From Pseudofulvimonas gallinarii (lineage in GTDB: Bacteria > Pseudomonadota > Gammaproteobacteria > Xanthomonadales > UBA2363): DNA of 64,000 nucleotides. The stretch covers positions 16,449 through 80,448 of the forward strand of contig NZ_SMAF01000014.1 in the NCBI RefSeq assembly GCF_004343305.1. Direction: 5' to 3'. The notes under the pieces were generated by a model. It saw only the letters and a list, made by a program, of their open reading frames with translations, searched no databases and was not told the DNA's origin. The position numbers were made by a program, and so were the translations under genes. Below are positions 52,554-60,117 of the stretch, piece by piece (position 1 is the first letter of the stretch; each line of letters begins with the position of its first letter).

Positions 52554-53425
52554 GCCCGGGGGTTTCCGTCCGGGTGCTGGCTTGCCTCACCGGCGACCGT
52601 GGTCTCGAACTGTTGCGGCGTGCAGCCGACAAGGCGGCGAAAATCGCGGATGAAATGCGCCTGGTCGTAGTAGCCCAGCTGCAGCGCCAGTTCCGGCCAC
52701 GCGACGCCGCGACCCGCACGCAGGCGCTCGATCGCTTCGTGCAGCCGGTAGCGGTTGATCACCCACTTCGGACCGACGCCGACGTACTGCTGGAACAGCC
52801 GCTGCAGTCTGCGCAGGGTCATGCCACGGCGTTGCTGCACCTGCGCCACGGCGACGAGGCCCACATCTGCAGCGATGTCGCCGACGATGGCGCCGGCGAG
52901 CAGGCTGTCGGCAGCCGGCGCGGGCAGATCCTCCGCCAGCATCGTCACCGCATGCGCGATGCACGCCTCGCCATCGGGTGCTGGCATCACTGCGGCTTCG
53001 AAGCGGCGGCCGCCCTCTCCGAACACGTCGCCGATGCCGATCCGGCGATCACGCAGCGTCGCTACCGGGGCGCGCAGGAACGACTGGAAGCCGCCCGGCC
53101 GGAATTTGATCCCGAAGACGTGGCCGCGATCCGCCAGCAGGGTTTCGAAGCGGCGTGTCGCGATCCCGTGTATCGCGCCACTCTCATGGCCCACGACCAG
53201 GTGCACGTTCGGATGCGGCAGCGTGCCGGCGCGGAAGGGCGGCAGGCCACGGCGGTCCCAACGCACGCTCCAGAAATGCTGAACCCGGTCGGCAAGGTGC
53301 GGCGGTGGCGGCAGGCGCCGGTGCGCATGCACGCCGTCAACCGGCGCCGGCGACAGCAGCCCGCTGGCCGGGCCGGGATCGGGTCCCGGTGCGGCTGTCG
53401 CGTTTTTCCTAGCCGGAGCGGCCAT
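52550..53425 (-). CDS. AraC-family transcriptional regulator
   Basis: 291 aa. The N-terminal half (PHPNVHLVVGHESG, GIKFRPGGFQSFL) is of the DUF6597-type ligand domain; the C-terminal third has the two AraC helix-turn-helix motifs: GMTLRRLQRLFQQYVGVGPK and ELALQLGYYDQAHFIRDFRR. Its stop overlaps the bioF start (ATGA), so it is probably the first gene of the bio transcript. Whether it controls biotin genes is unknown; such regulators are more often stress-related. Confidence 0.9.
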   Translation of the reverse strand: MAAPARKNATAAPGPDPGPASGLLSPAPVDGVHAHRRLPPPPHLADRVQHFWSVRWDRRGLPPFRAGTLPHPNVHLVVGHESGAIHGIATRRFETLLADRGHVFGIKFRPGGFQSFLRAPVATLRDRRIGIGDVFGEGGRRFEAAVMPAPDGEACIAHAVTMLAEDLPAPAADSLLAGAIVGDIAADVGLVAVAQVQQRRGMTLRRLQRLFQQYVGVGPKWVINRYRLHEAIERLRAGRGVAWPELALQLGYYDQAHFIRDFRRLVGCTPQQFETTVAGEASQHPDGNPRA

Positions 53426-53467
53426 CGCCTGCTGTCATGAAGTCCCTGCAGGCGACATGATAGAGAC

Positions 53468-53995
53468 ATGGCCCCGACCTTTTCGCTGCGGGCGCTCGTA
53501 CCGGTGCTGGTGTCTGGGTGCGCCGCTTCCGCCGCTTCCGCCGCTTCCGCCGCTTCCGCCGCTTCCGCCGCTTCCGCCGAGGATCCCACCATGACTCACC
53601 GCGTACACGGACCTTTCGAGGTCAATCTGGCACCGCAGCCGGTCGAAGACAGCGACGAGGCGGAAGTCCTCGGCCGCATGCGTTTCGACAAGCGCTTCCA
53701 TGGCGCCCTGGAGGCCACCGGCCTGGGGGTGATGCTGTTCAACCGTTCGCCCGTCGAGGGGTCCGGCGCCTACGTGGCGATCGAAAGGGTATCCGGCACG
53801 CTGGCCGGCCGCAGGGGAAGTTTCGCCTTCCAGCACAACTGCCACATGGATGGCGGCGCGCAGCGGCAGTCGATCACCGTGATCCCGGGATCGGGCACCG
53901 GTGAACTGGCGGGCCTGAGCGGCACGCTTCGCATCCGCATCGAGGAAGGCGGCGCGCATTTCTACGACTTCGAATACAGCCTGCCGGACCATTGA
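53468..53995 (+). CDS. DUF3224 domain protein with possible lipoprotein signal and repeat tract
   Basis: 175 aa from the ATG at 53468: a hydrophobic start with lipobox-like LVSGC, then six Ala-Ala-Ser repeats encoded by a 9-bp microsatellite, then the DUF3224 domain. The ATG at 53591 (MTHRVHGPFEVNLAP) has a better ribosome binding site (gaggat, 53578-53583) and would give 134 aa without a signal. Domain features: RFDKRFHGALEATG, AYVAIERVSGTLAGR, SFAFQHNCHMDGG, SGTGELAGLSGTL. A small beta-barrel of unknown role. I list the long form but rate the start at about even odds. Confidence 0.75.
   Translation: MAPTFSLRALVPVLVSGCAASAASAASAASAASAASAEDPTMTHRVHGPFEVNLAPQPVEDSDEAEVLGRMRFDKRFHGALEATGLGVMLFNRSPVEGSGAYVAIERVSGTLAGRRGSFAFQHNCHMDGGAQRQSITVIPGSGTGELAGLSGTLRIRIEEGGAHFYDFEYSLPDH
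53522..53578. repeat. 9-bp microsatellite, six perfect copies
   Basis: Unit gccgcttcc repeated six times plus a partial copy. It lies within or just 5' of the DUF3224 gene. Since 9 is a multiple of 3, copy-number change would not shift the frame but would change linker length or the spacing of the leader. Confidence 0.9.
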
Positions 53996-54056
53996 ACCGG
54001 CTGGTACGACTGGCGTTGCCTGCGCCAGAATCGCTTCACGGGATGGGAGAATCGCC

Positions 54057-54494
54057 ATGGTCAGCCAGTATCGCGGTGTCTTGGTTGCGGTGTGCTCGTT
54101 GGCTTTCACCGCTGCGCCCGTGCCGGTGGTCGCGGAGGCCCCGGCTGCCGCGCCTGCCGCCCAGGCCGCCAGCGGCATGCCCGAAGGCATGAAGCAGTAC
54201 TGGTTCGTGATGCTGAGCAAGGGCCCGCGCCGCGGTGAAGCGATCACGCCGGAGCGCGCCGCCGGGCTGCAGGCCGGACACATGGCGCACATGGCGGCGG
54301 AACACGAGGCCGGACGCCTGGTGATGGCCGGGCCTTTCGGCGATGACGGCGACTGGCGCGGCATCCAGATCTACGATGCCGGCTCGCGCGAGGAAGTCGA
54401 GGCGATCTGCGCCCGCGATCCCGCCGTCGAGGCCGGCCGACTGGCCTGCGAAGTCCGGCCCTGGTGGGGCCAGGTCGGCACCACGCTCAAATAG
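54057..54494 (+). CDS. Secreted YciI-like protein
   Basis: 145 aa. Signal peptide (VLVAVCSLAFTAAP, ending VVAEA), a 20-residue Ala-rich linker, then a YCII-fold domain: MKQYWFVMLSKGPRR, AGHMAHMAAEHEAGRLVMAG PF (split), and GIQIYDAGSREEVEAICARD, with the conserved His and Asp. Most YciI proteins are cytoplasmic, so export is notable. Function not known. It follows the DUF3224 gene by 61 bp. Confidence 0.85.
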   Translation: MVSQYRGVLVAVCSLAFTAAPVPVVAEAPAAAPAAQAASGMPEGMKQYWFVMLSKGPRRGEAITPERAAGLQAGHMAHMAAEHEAGRLVMAGPFGDDGDWRGIQIYDAGSREEVEAICARDPAVEAGRLACEVRPWWGQVGTTLK

Positions 54495-54546
54495 CCGCGT
54501 GGTGCCTTGCCGTGGCACGCCGGAACACCCGGCCGCGCCCGGGGTT

Positions 54547-55554
54547 TTATGCCGCCTCGGTAATGTCGGCGTGGACCGTCGTCGACAGTGAACCGCTGGC
54601 GGCGGGCATGGCACGGATACCCAGTCGTGCAAACAGCTGTTCGTCCGCCTCGGTGTCGGGGTTGCCGGTGGTCAGCAGCTTCTCGCCGTGGAAGATCGAA
54701 TTGGCGCCGGCGAAGAAGCACAAGGCCTGCAGTTCATCGCTCATGGATTCGCGACCGGCAGACAGGCGCACCATCGAGCGCGGCATCATGATGCGCGCGA
54801 CCGCGATCGTGCGCACGAACTCCAGCGCGTCGAGCTCGGCTTCCTCGGCCATCGGCGTACCGGCCACCCGCACGAGGCGGTTGATCGGCACCGAGTCCGG
54901 GTGCGCCGGCAGCGTCGCCAGTGAATGCAGCAGTCCGGCGCGGTCCATGCGCGATTCGCCCATGCCGACGATGCCGCCGCAGCAGGTCTTCATGCCGGCA
55001 TCGCGTACGTGCGCCAGCGTTTGCAGGCGATCGTCATACGTGCGCGTGGTGATGACTTCGCCGTAGTACTCCGGCGAGGTGTCGAGGTTGTGGTTGTAGT
55101 AGTCCAGTCCCGCCGCCTTCAGTGCCTCAGCCTGGGCGGCGGTGAGCATTCCCAGCGTCGCGCAGGTTTCCAGTCCCAGCGCCTTCACCGCGCCGACCAT
55201 TTCCGCCACCGCGGGCAGGTCCTTGTCGCGCGGGGTGCGCCAGGCCGCGCCCATGCAGAAGCGCGTCGCGCCACTGTCGCGCGCCACCTTCGCCTTTTCC
55301 ACGACCTGCTCCAGCGGCATCAGGCGCTCGGCCTTCAGTCCGGTGCGATAACGCGCGCTCTGCGGGCAGTAGCCGCAATCTTCCGGACAGGCGCCGGTCT
55401 TGATCGACAGCAGCGTGCTGACCTGGACCTGCCCGGGGTCGAAGTTTTCCCGATGGACCGCGTGGGCGCGGAACAGCAGTTCATGGAAGGGTAGATCGAA
55501 CAGCGCAAGCGCCTGCTCGCGCGTCCAGTTGTAGCGCGGTTGGAAATCGGACAT
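54547..55554 (-). CDS. bioB: Biotin synthase
   Basis: 335 aa from the ATG at 55554. Radical SAM enzyme inserting sulfur into dethiobiotin. The cluster motif CPEDCGYC has Cys56, Cys60 and Cys63; ATFRCMG-type region [12 protein letters not shown] and [14 protein letters not shown] are typical. It is about 1.1 kb from the bioFHC run, on the same strand but separated by two plus-strand genes. Its ATG shares bases with an ATG on the other strand at 55553. Confidence 0.97.
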   Translation of the reverse strand: MSDFQPRYNWTREQALALFDLPFHELLFRAHAVHRENFDPGQVQVSTLLSIKTGACPEDCGYCPQSARYRTGLKAERLMPLEQVVEKAKVARDSGATRFCMGAAWRTPRDKDLPAVAEMVGAVKALGLETCATLGMLTAAQAEALKAAGLDYYNHNLDTSPEYYGEVITTRTYDDRLQTLAHVRDAGMKTCCGGIVGMGESRMDRAGLLHSLATLPAHPDSVPINRLVRVAGTPMAEEAELDALEFVRTIAVARIMMPRSMVRLSAGRESMSDELQALCFFAGANSIFHGEKLLTTGNPDTEADEQLFARLGIRAMPAASGSLSTTVHADITEAA

Positions 55555-55585
55555 GGGAAGTGTTGGCGATAGACTGGGCGGCAGT

Positions 55586-56350
55586 GTGAAAACGCCTGAC
55601 CTCCAAGTCAACCGCAAACCCGCGTGGCGACGACTGCTGCACAGGAGCACGTCGTGGCTGCTGCCGGCGCGCTGCGTGATCTGCGGCGCCGGCGATGTCG
55701 ATGCGGCATCGCTGTGCGTGGGCTGTCGCGCCGATCTTGTCGCCAATGCGCCGTCCTGTCCGCGGTGCGCCGAGCCGCTGGTGCAGTCGGAACCGCTGTG
55801 CGGACGCTGCCTTCGCCATACGCCACCGTTTGCAGGAAGCTTCGCCCCGCTGCGCTACGCGTGGCCACTGGACGGCCTGGTGACGCGCTTCAAGTTCCAT
55901 GGCGACCTCGCCGCGGGGCGCAGCCTCGCCCGCCTGTTCGTCGAGCACGCCCGAGAGGAATGCGACAGCATTCCTGCGCTGCTCGTGCCCGTACCCCTGC
56001 ACCGCCAACGGCTGCGCCAGCGCGGCTATGACCAGGCGCTGGAACTGGCGCGCGACATCCATGCCGGGCTGGATGGCGTGCGCCTGGTTCCGGACCTGCT
56101 GGAGCGTACGCGCGCAACCGATGCGCAGACCCGCCTCGATGCCGCCGGCCGGCGGCGCAACGTGCGCGCGGCGTTCGCGGTGAATGCGCGTGCGTTGCGC
56201 AGGCTCGGCGACGAGCGGCCAGCGCTGGCGCTGCTCGATGACGTGATGACCACGGGCGCGACGCTGGCCGAGTGCGCACGCGTCCTGGCCCGGGCCGGGT
56301 TCACCCAGGTGCGGGCCTGGGCGATCGCGCGCGCGCCAGCCCACGACTGA
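55586..56350 (+). CDS. comF: ComF family phosphoribosyltransferase-like protein
   Basis: 254 aa from a GTG at 55586; an ATG at 55553 would overlap the bioB start on the other strand. N-terminal zinc-finger Cys set: [23 protein letters not shown] (about 30-75). PRTase-like domain with [20 protein letters not shown] and the PRPP loop [15 protein letters not shown]. Needed for DNA uptake in competent bacteria. The order comF/bioB divergent is common in proteobacteria. Confidence 0.9.
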   Translation: MKTPDLQVNRKPAWRRLLHRSTSWLLPARCVICGAGDVDAASLCVGCRADLVANAPSCPRCAEPLVQSEPLCGRCLRHTPPFAGSFAPLRYAWPLDGLVTRFKFHGDLAAGRSLARLFVEHAREECDSIPALLVPVPLHRQRLRQRGYDQALELARDIHAGLDGVRLVPDLLERTRATDAQTRLDAAGRRRNVRAAFAVNARALRRLGDERPALALLDDVMTTGATLAECARVLARAGFTQVRAWAIARAPAHD

Positions 56351-56407
56351 CCTCGCGCACCGATGGCCACTGGGCGGCGCCTTGCGGCGCGACGTGCCGC
56401 CGCCGGC

Positions 56408-56749
56408 TCAGGCCTTGCGCACGAATTCCGACTTCAGCTGCATCGCGCCGATGCCTTCGATGCGGCAGTCGATGTCATGGTCGCCATCGACAAGGCGGAT
56501 GTTGCGCACCTTGGTGCCGACCTTCACGACCAGGGATGAACCCTTGATCTTGAGGTCCTTGATGACCGTTACGCTGTCGCCGTCCTCCAGGACATTGCCA
56601 TTGGCGTCCTTGACGACGCGCTCGTCGCTGGCCGCTTCGCCGGCGTCGCTGGCGGTCCACTCGTGCGCGCACTCGGGGCACACGAACATCAGTCCGTCCT
56701 CATAGGTGAAGGCGGACTGGCACTGCGGACACGGTGGAAGACGGGTCAT
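56408..56749 (-). CDS. PhnA/YjdM-like zinc ribbon protein
   Basis: 113 aa. N-terminal zinc ribbon CPQC and CPEC (about 8-28), then the PhnA domain: [20 protein letters not shown] and [17 protein letters not shown]. Despite the historical name it is not a phosphonate hydrolase; role unclear. Convergent with comF. Confidence 0.93.
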   Translation of the reverse strand: MTRLPPCPQCQSAFTYEDGLMFVCPECAHEWTASDAGEAASDERVVKDANGNVLEDGDSVTVIKDLKIKGSSLVVKVGTKVRNIRLVDGDHDIDCRIEGIGAMQLKSEFVRKA

Positions 56750-57411
56750 GGTGGCAACGTAGCAAGGCAGGAAGGGGGCGGTGCCGACGCACTTGTCGGC
56801 AGCAGGACGTGCATTGTAACCGCCGCAGCCGAGTGGCGCGCCGCGCTGGCGTTTCCGGTTGGTGTTTCCAATCCCTGTCTTCAGCCCGTTTCACGCCCGG
56901 GTCCGATCGGCGCCGTCACTGCCGGCAGCACGCGCCACCGCCGGTCACCTCCCTGAGGGTGGGGTTGCGGCCGTTGCCGATACGGCACTGCAGCGCCGCC
57001 GCGCGACCCTGCATCCGGCTGCCGCCGATGACCTCGTTGTTGATGGCCTCGAGGTTGAAATGCCATGTGCCGATGCCCGCCGTCTTGCGCCCGTCGCGCG
57101 CCTGGTCGGGCCTGTTCGCCTGCGCGATGCGGTGCGGTTCCGGGCGCCCGCACGGGGCGGACAACGCGGTCGAGGATGATCGCCATTGCGGTCTTCAACA
57201 CGAATCGGCCGTCGCTGCCGTCTCCAACCCTTGCCCGCCTGCAATGTCCTGTTCTCGCCGCGGCGTCATCGTCCACGACAGTCGCGTCCGCCGTGCCGGC
57301 AGGATGGATGTCTTTGCCGCCTCGACGCCAGCCGCGCACTCGCCGGGCTAGCGAATCCGGCCATTGCCGACAGCGGCCCGAACAATCGTCGCTTTCCGTC
57401 GACGCCCGCGA
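56750..57411. other. Intergenic region with possible gene remnants
   Basis: 662 bp between phnA-like and amine oxidase genes. Several short minus-strand frames look coding in part (see 56916-57164) but none forms a full gene. It may be a decayed gene. No hairpin terminator or repeat was identified. Confidence 0.4.
56916..57164 (-). CDS. Hypothetical small protein or gene remnant
   Basis: 82 codons from an ATG at 57164. The downstream part (KTAGIGTWHFNLEAINNEVI, then RIGNGRNPTLREVTGGGACC) has strong G/C at third positions and an amino-acid mix unlike a shadow. The N-terminal 25 residues are less convincing. Another frame further upstream (LKTAMAIILDRVVRPV) also looks coding, so this may be the 3' part of a frameshifted gene. 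Not recognised. Confidence 0.3.
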   Translation of the reverse strand: MSAPCGRPEPHRIAQANRPDQARDGRKTAGIGTWHFNLEAINNEVIGGSRMQGRAAALQCRIGNGRNPTLREVTGGGACCRQ

Positions 57412-59046
57412 CTATGCGGCCGTGGCACAGGCGGGTCTGCGTGTCAGGACCGCTGTCCGTGTTGCCGTCGCGACTCCAAGGAGGCTCAGCGCTTCGCTGG
57501 CGGCCCGCTCGCCGGTTTCGCAGGCACCTTCGATGAAGCCCTGATTGGCGAGCGCACAATGTTCGCCGGCGAACAGCAGTCCGCCGACGCGCTCGCCCGC
57601 CGCACCGCGCAGGGTCGTCCATTGCCCGGGCGCGTAGCAGGCGTAGGAGCCCATCACCCAGGGCTGGCTGGGCCAATGGAAGCGCACTTCGCGCGCACCT
57701 TCGCGCGCTGCGGCGACGCCGGGATAGATGTGTTCGAGATCCAGCACGGCGAGATCGGCCTGGATTTTCGGGGGTCCGCTGCCGATCTCGCGCGCATGCT
57801 GGCCGCCGGTGAAGTTGGTGAGGATGCCCGACTGCCCCGGTTGCGCCCGGCTGGTATCCCAGGTGCTCTGGCAGCGCAGGTCGGTGAACAGGCTGCCGGT
57901 GCTGCCGTGGTCGCGCCAGACGCGGCGGTTGAAGCCGATCATCAGCTTGGCGTTGTGGCCATAGCCGAGCTCGTCGATGGCGCGACGCTTTTCCGCCGGC
58001 AACGCCACCTCCATGCGCACGCGGCGCAGCGTCGTGAACGGCAGCGCCAGCACGACGATGTCCGCCTGGACTTCATGACTGCCACCGTCGCGGCGGAAGC
58101 TGAGCGTGTAGCCGCCCGAACGGCTTTCTGCGACCGCTTCCAGCACCGTTGCCGTTTCGATGACGTCATCGAGTTCCTGTGCGAGTGCGCTGACGATCAG
58201 GTCGTTGCCACCACGCACATGGAAGCGCTCGTCACTCTCGCCGAAGATGCTGAAATGCGTGTCGACGCTGATGAAGTCGATCAGGTTCAAGGCCGACTGC
58301 AGTTCCGGTTCGGCACCCATCTCGGTGGTATAGGCGACGTCGACCAGGCGGCGCAACCAGCCGTCGACGCCGGCGTTGTCGAGCCACTGCGCCATGGTCA
58401 TGCGGTCCAGGTCGTGCAGGCCATGGGGCGCGCGCCAGGTGACGTCGTCATCCGGCAGGCGCGCCTGGTCGCGCTGCAAGGCCTCGGCCAGCGGCGCCAG
58501 CGCTTCGACCAGTTCGTGCTCGCCGCGGACCTGTCCGCCGAAGTACCAGGTCTCCGGCACCAGGCCCTCGCCATCCGCCAGCAGGTCATCCAGTTCCAGT
58601 CCGAATTCCCGGCACAGCGCCTGTATGCGCACATGCGAGGTGTCGATGAGTTCGCCGCCCAGCTCGACCACCTGGCCCTCCGGAAAGTGGCCGCGAAGGC
58701 TGTAGACGCGGCCGCCGACGCGGGTATTCGCCTCGTACACGCGGACCCGTACGCCTGCCTGGCGCAGCCGCCATGCAGCAGTGAGTCCGGCAACGCCGGC
58801 GCCGACGATCACGACCTCGCGATCGTTCGCTATCGGCACCGTTTGCTTCGGCAGGGCGCCACAGGCAGCCAGTGCGAGACCGCCGAGTCCGGCACCGGCC
58901 TGGCGCAGGAATTGCCGGCGACCGTTGCGCCGCTCGACCGTGGCGTCGATGAACTCGTCCAGCGGAAGTCCGCTGCGTCCGGCCGCCATCGACGTCGCGA
59001 TGGCCCGGCGCAACAGCGCGAAAACCGGTGTCCTGCTGCCGGCCAT
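57412..59046 (-). CDS. Tat-exported flavin monoamine oxidase family protein
   Basis: 544 aa. A twin-arginine-like signal RRQFLRQAGAGLGGLALAAC lies at 43-62, unusually internal behind about 40 residues, and ends in a possible lipobox Cys. FAD-binding VVIVGAGVAGLTAAWRLRQA (78-97) with GGRVYSL and, near the C-terminus, LLFAGEHCALANQGFIEGAC as the second FAD motif. It oxidises amines or amino acids to imines with peroxide. The substrate is not predictable. Confidence 0.92.
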   Translation of the reverse strand: MAGSRTPVFALLRRAIATSMAAGRSGLPLDEFIDATVERRNGRRQFLRQAGAGLGGLALAACGALPKQTVPIANDREVVIVGAGVAGLTAAWRLRQAGVRVRVYEANTRVGGRVYSLRGHFPEGQVVELGGELIDTSHVRIQALCREFGLELDDLLADGEGLVPETWYFGGQVRGEHELVEALAPLAEALQRDQARLPDDDVTWRAPHGLHDLDRMTMAQWLDNAGVDGWLRRLVDVAYTTEMGAEPELQSALNLIDFISVDTHFSIFGESDERFHVRGGNDLIVSALAQELDDVIETATVLEAVAESRSGGYTLSFRRDGGSHEVQADIVVLALPFTTLRRVRMEVALPAEKRRAIDELGYGHNAKLMIGFNRRVWRDHGSTGSLFTDLRCQSTWDTSRAQPGQSGILTNFTGGQHAREIGSGPPKIQADLAVLDLEHIYPGVAAAREGAREVRFHWPSQPWVMGSYACYAPGQWTTLRGAAGERVGGLLFAGEHCALANQGFIEGACETGERAASEALSLLGVATATRTAVLTRRPACATAA

Positions 59047-59121
59047 GTTCGTCTCCCCATCCTCACGGTGCGCCCATCATGGCGCAACCGTATGCGGAAA
59101 CAAGCAGGCGTCCGGAAAGCG

Positions 59122-60039
59122 CTATTCCGGACGGAAATGCCAGACCAGCTCGGGCGCACCCGGCAGCAGGTAGTGGTCGAGCAGCAGGAAGGCGAACAGC
59201 GCCATCAGGTAGACGATGGAGTAGCCGAAGGTCTGCATGGCGAACTGTTCGTTCGGCGGATCGAGCAGGCGCACCGCGTAGTAGAGGAAGCCGGCGCCGA
59301 GCACCAGCGCACCGCCGAGGTAGAACAGGCCGCTCATCCCGGTCAGCCACGGCAGCACGGTGACGATCACCAGCAGCACGGTGTAGAACAGCACGTGCCA
59401 GCGCGTGAAGGTTTCGCCGTAGATCACCGGCAGCATCGGAATGTCGGCGCGTGCGTAGTCCTCGCGCCGGTACAGTGCCAGGGCCCAGAAATGCGGCGGC
59501 GTCCAGACGAAGACGATCAGGAACAGCAGCAGCGCATGCGCGTGCACTTCGCCGGTCACGGCGACCCAGCCCAGCACCGGCGGCGCGGCGCCGGCGGCGC
59601 CGCCGATGACGATGTTCTGCGGTGTCGCCCGCTTCAGGTAGGCGGTGTAGATAACGGCGTAGCCGATCAGCGAGGCGAAAGTCAGCACCGCCGTCAGCAG
59701 GTTGACCAGGAACACCAGCACCAGCATGGCGATGACGCCTAGGGTGATCGCGAAGGTCAGCACCTGGCGGGTACCGAGGTGGCCACTGGGCAGCGGACGG
59801 TGCAGCGTGCGCGCCATCACCGCATCGATGCGGCGGTCCAGCAGGTGGTTGATCGCAGCAGCCGAACCGGCCGCCAGGCCGATGCCGATGGTGCCCCACA
59901 CCACAGGCTGCCAGGGCGGCAGGCCGGGCACCGCGAGCAGCATGCCGACCACGGCGGTGAACACCAGCAGCGCGACGACCTTGGGCTTGGTCAGTTCGAG
60001 ATACTGCGCGAAGATCAAAGCGGGCTGGGAGGCGGTCAA
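59122..60039 (-). CDS. ctaB: Protohaem IX farnesyltransferase (haem O synthase)
   Basis: 305 aa, apparently from a TTG start at 60039 without a clear binding site. Integral membrane prenyltransferase making haem O for haem-copper oxidases. Motif [19 protein letters not shown] (64-82) carries the Asp-rich site; [20 protein letters not shown] and the [16 protein letters not shown] segment follow. Nine spans are expected. It stands alone; no oxidase subunit genes are beside it. Confidence 0.95.
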   Translation of the reverse strand: MTASQPALIFAQYLELTKPKVVALLVFTAVVGMLLAVPGLPPWQPVVWGTIGIGLAAGSAAAINHLLDRRIDAVMARTLHRPLPSGHLGTRQVLTFAITLGVIAMLVLVFLVNLLTAVLTFASLIGYAVIYTAYLKRATPQNIVIGGAAGAAPPVLGWVAVTGEVHAHALLLFLIVFVWTPPHFWALALYRREDYARADIPMLPVIYGETFTRWHVLFYTVLLVIVTVLPWLTGMSGLFYLGGALVLGAGFLYYAVRLLDPPNEQFAMQTFGYSIVYLMALFAFLLLDHYLLPGAPELVWHFRPE

Positions 60040-60117
60040 GATGCGTGCGCAGGCGGTCGGAAGGCAGCGGGCATTGTACCCGCCCGCGCCGGCGCGCTCA
60101 GCGGCAACGACACGGCA

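Noticed and set aside
57364..59742. A 792-codon plus-strand open frame
   Set aside because: Antisense to the amine oxidase and ctaB genes; no recognisable domain.
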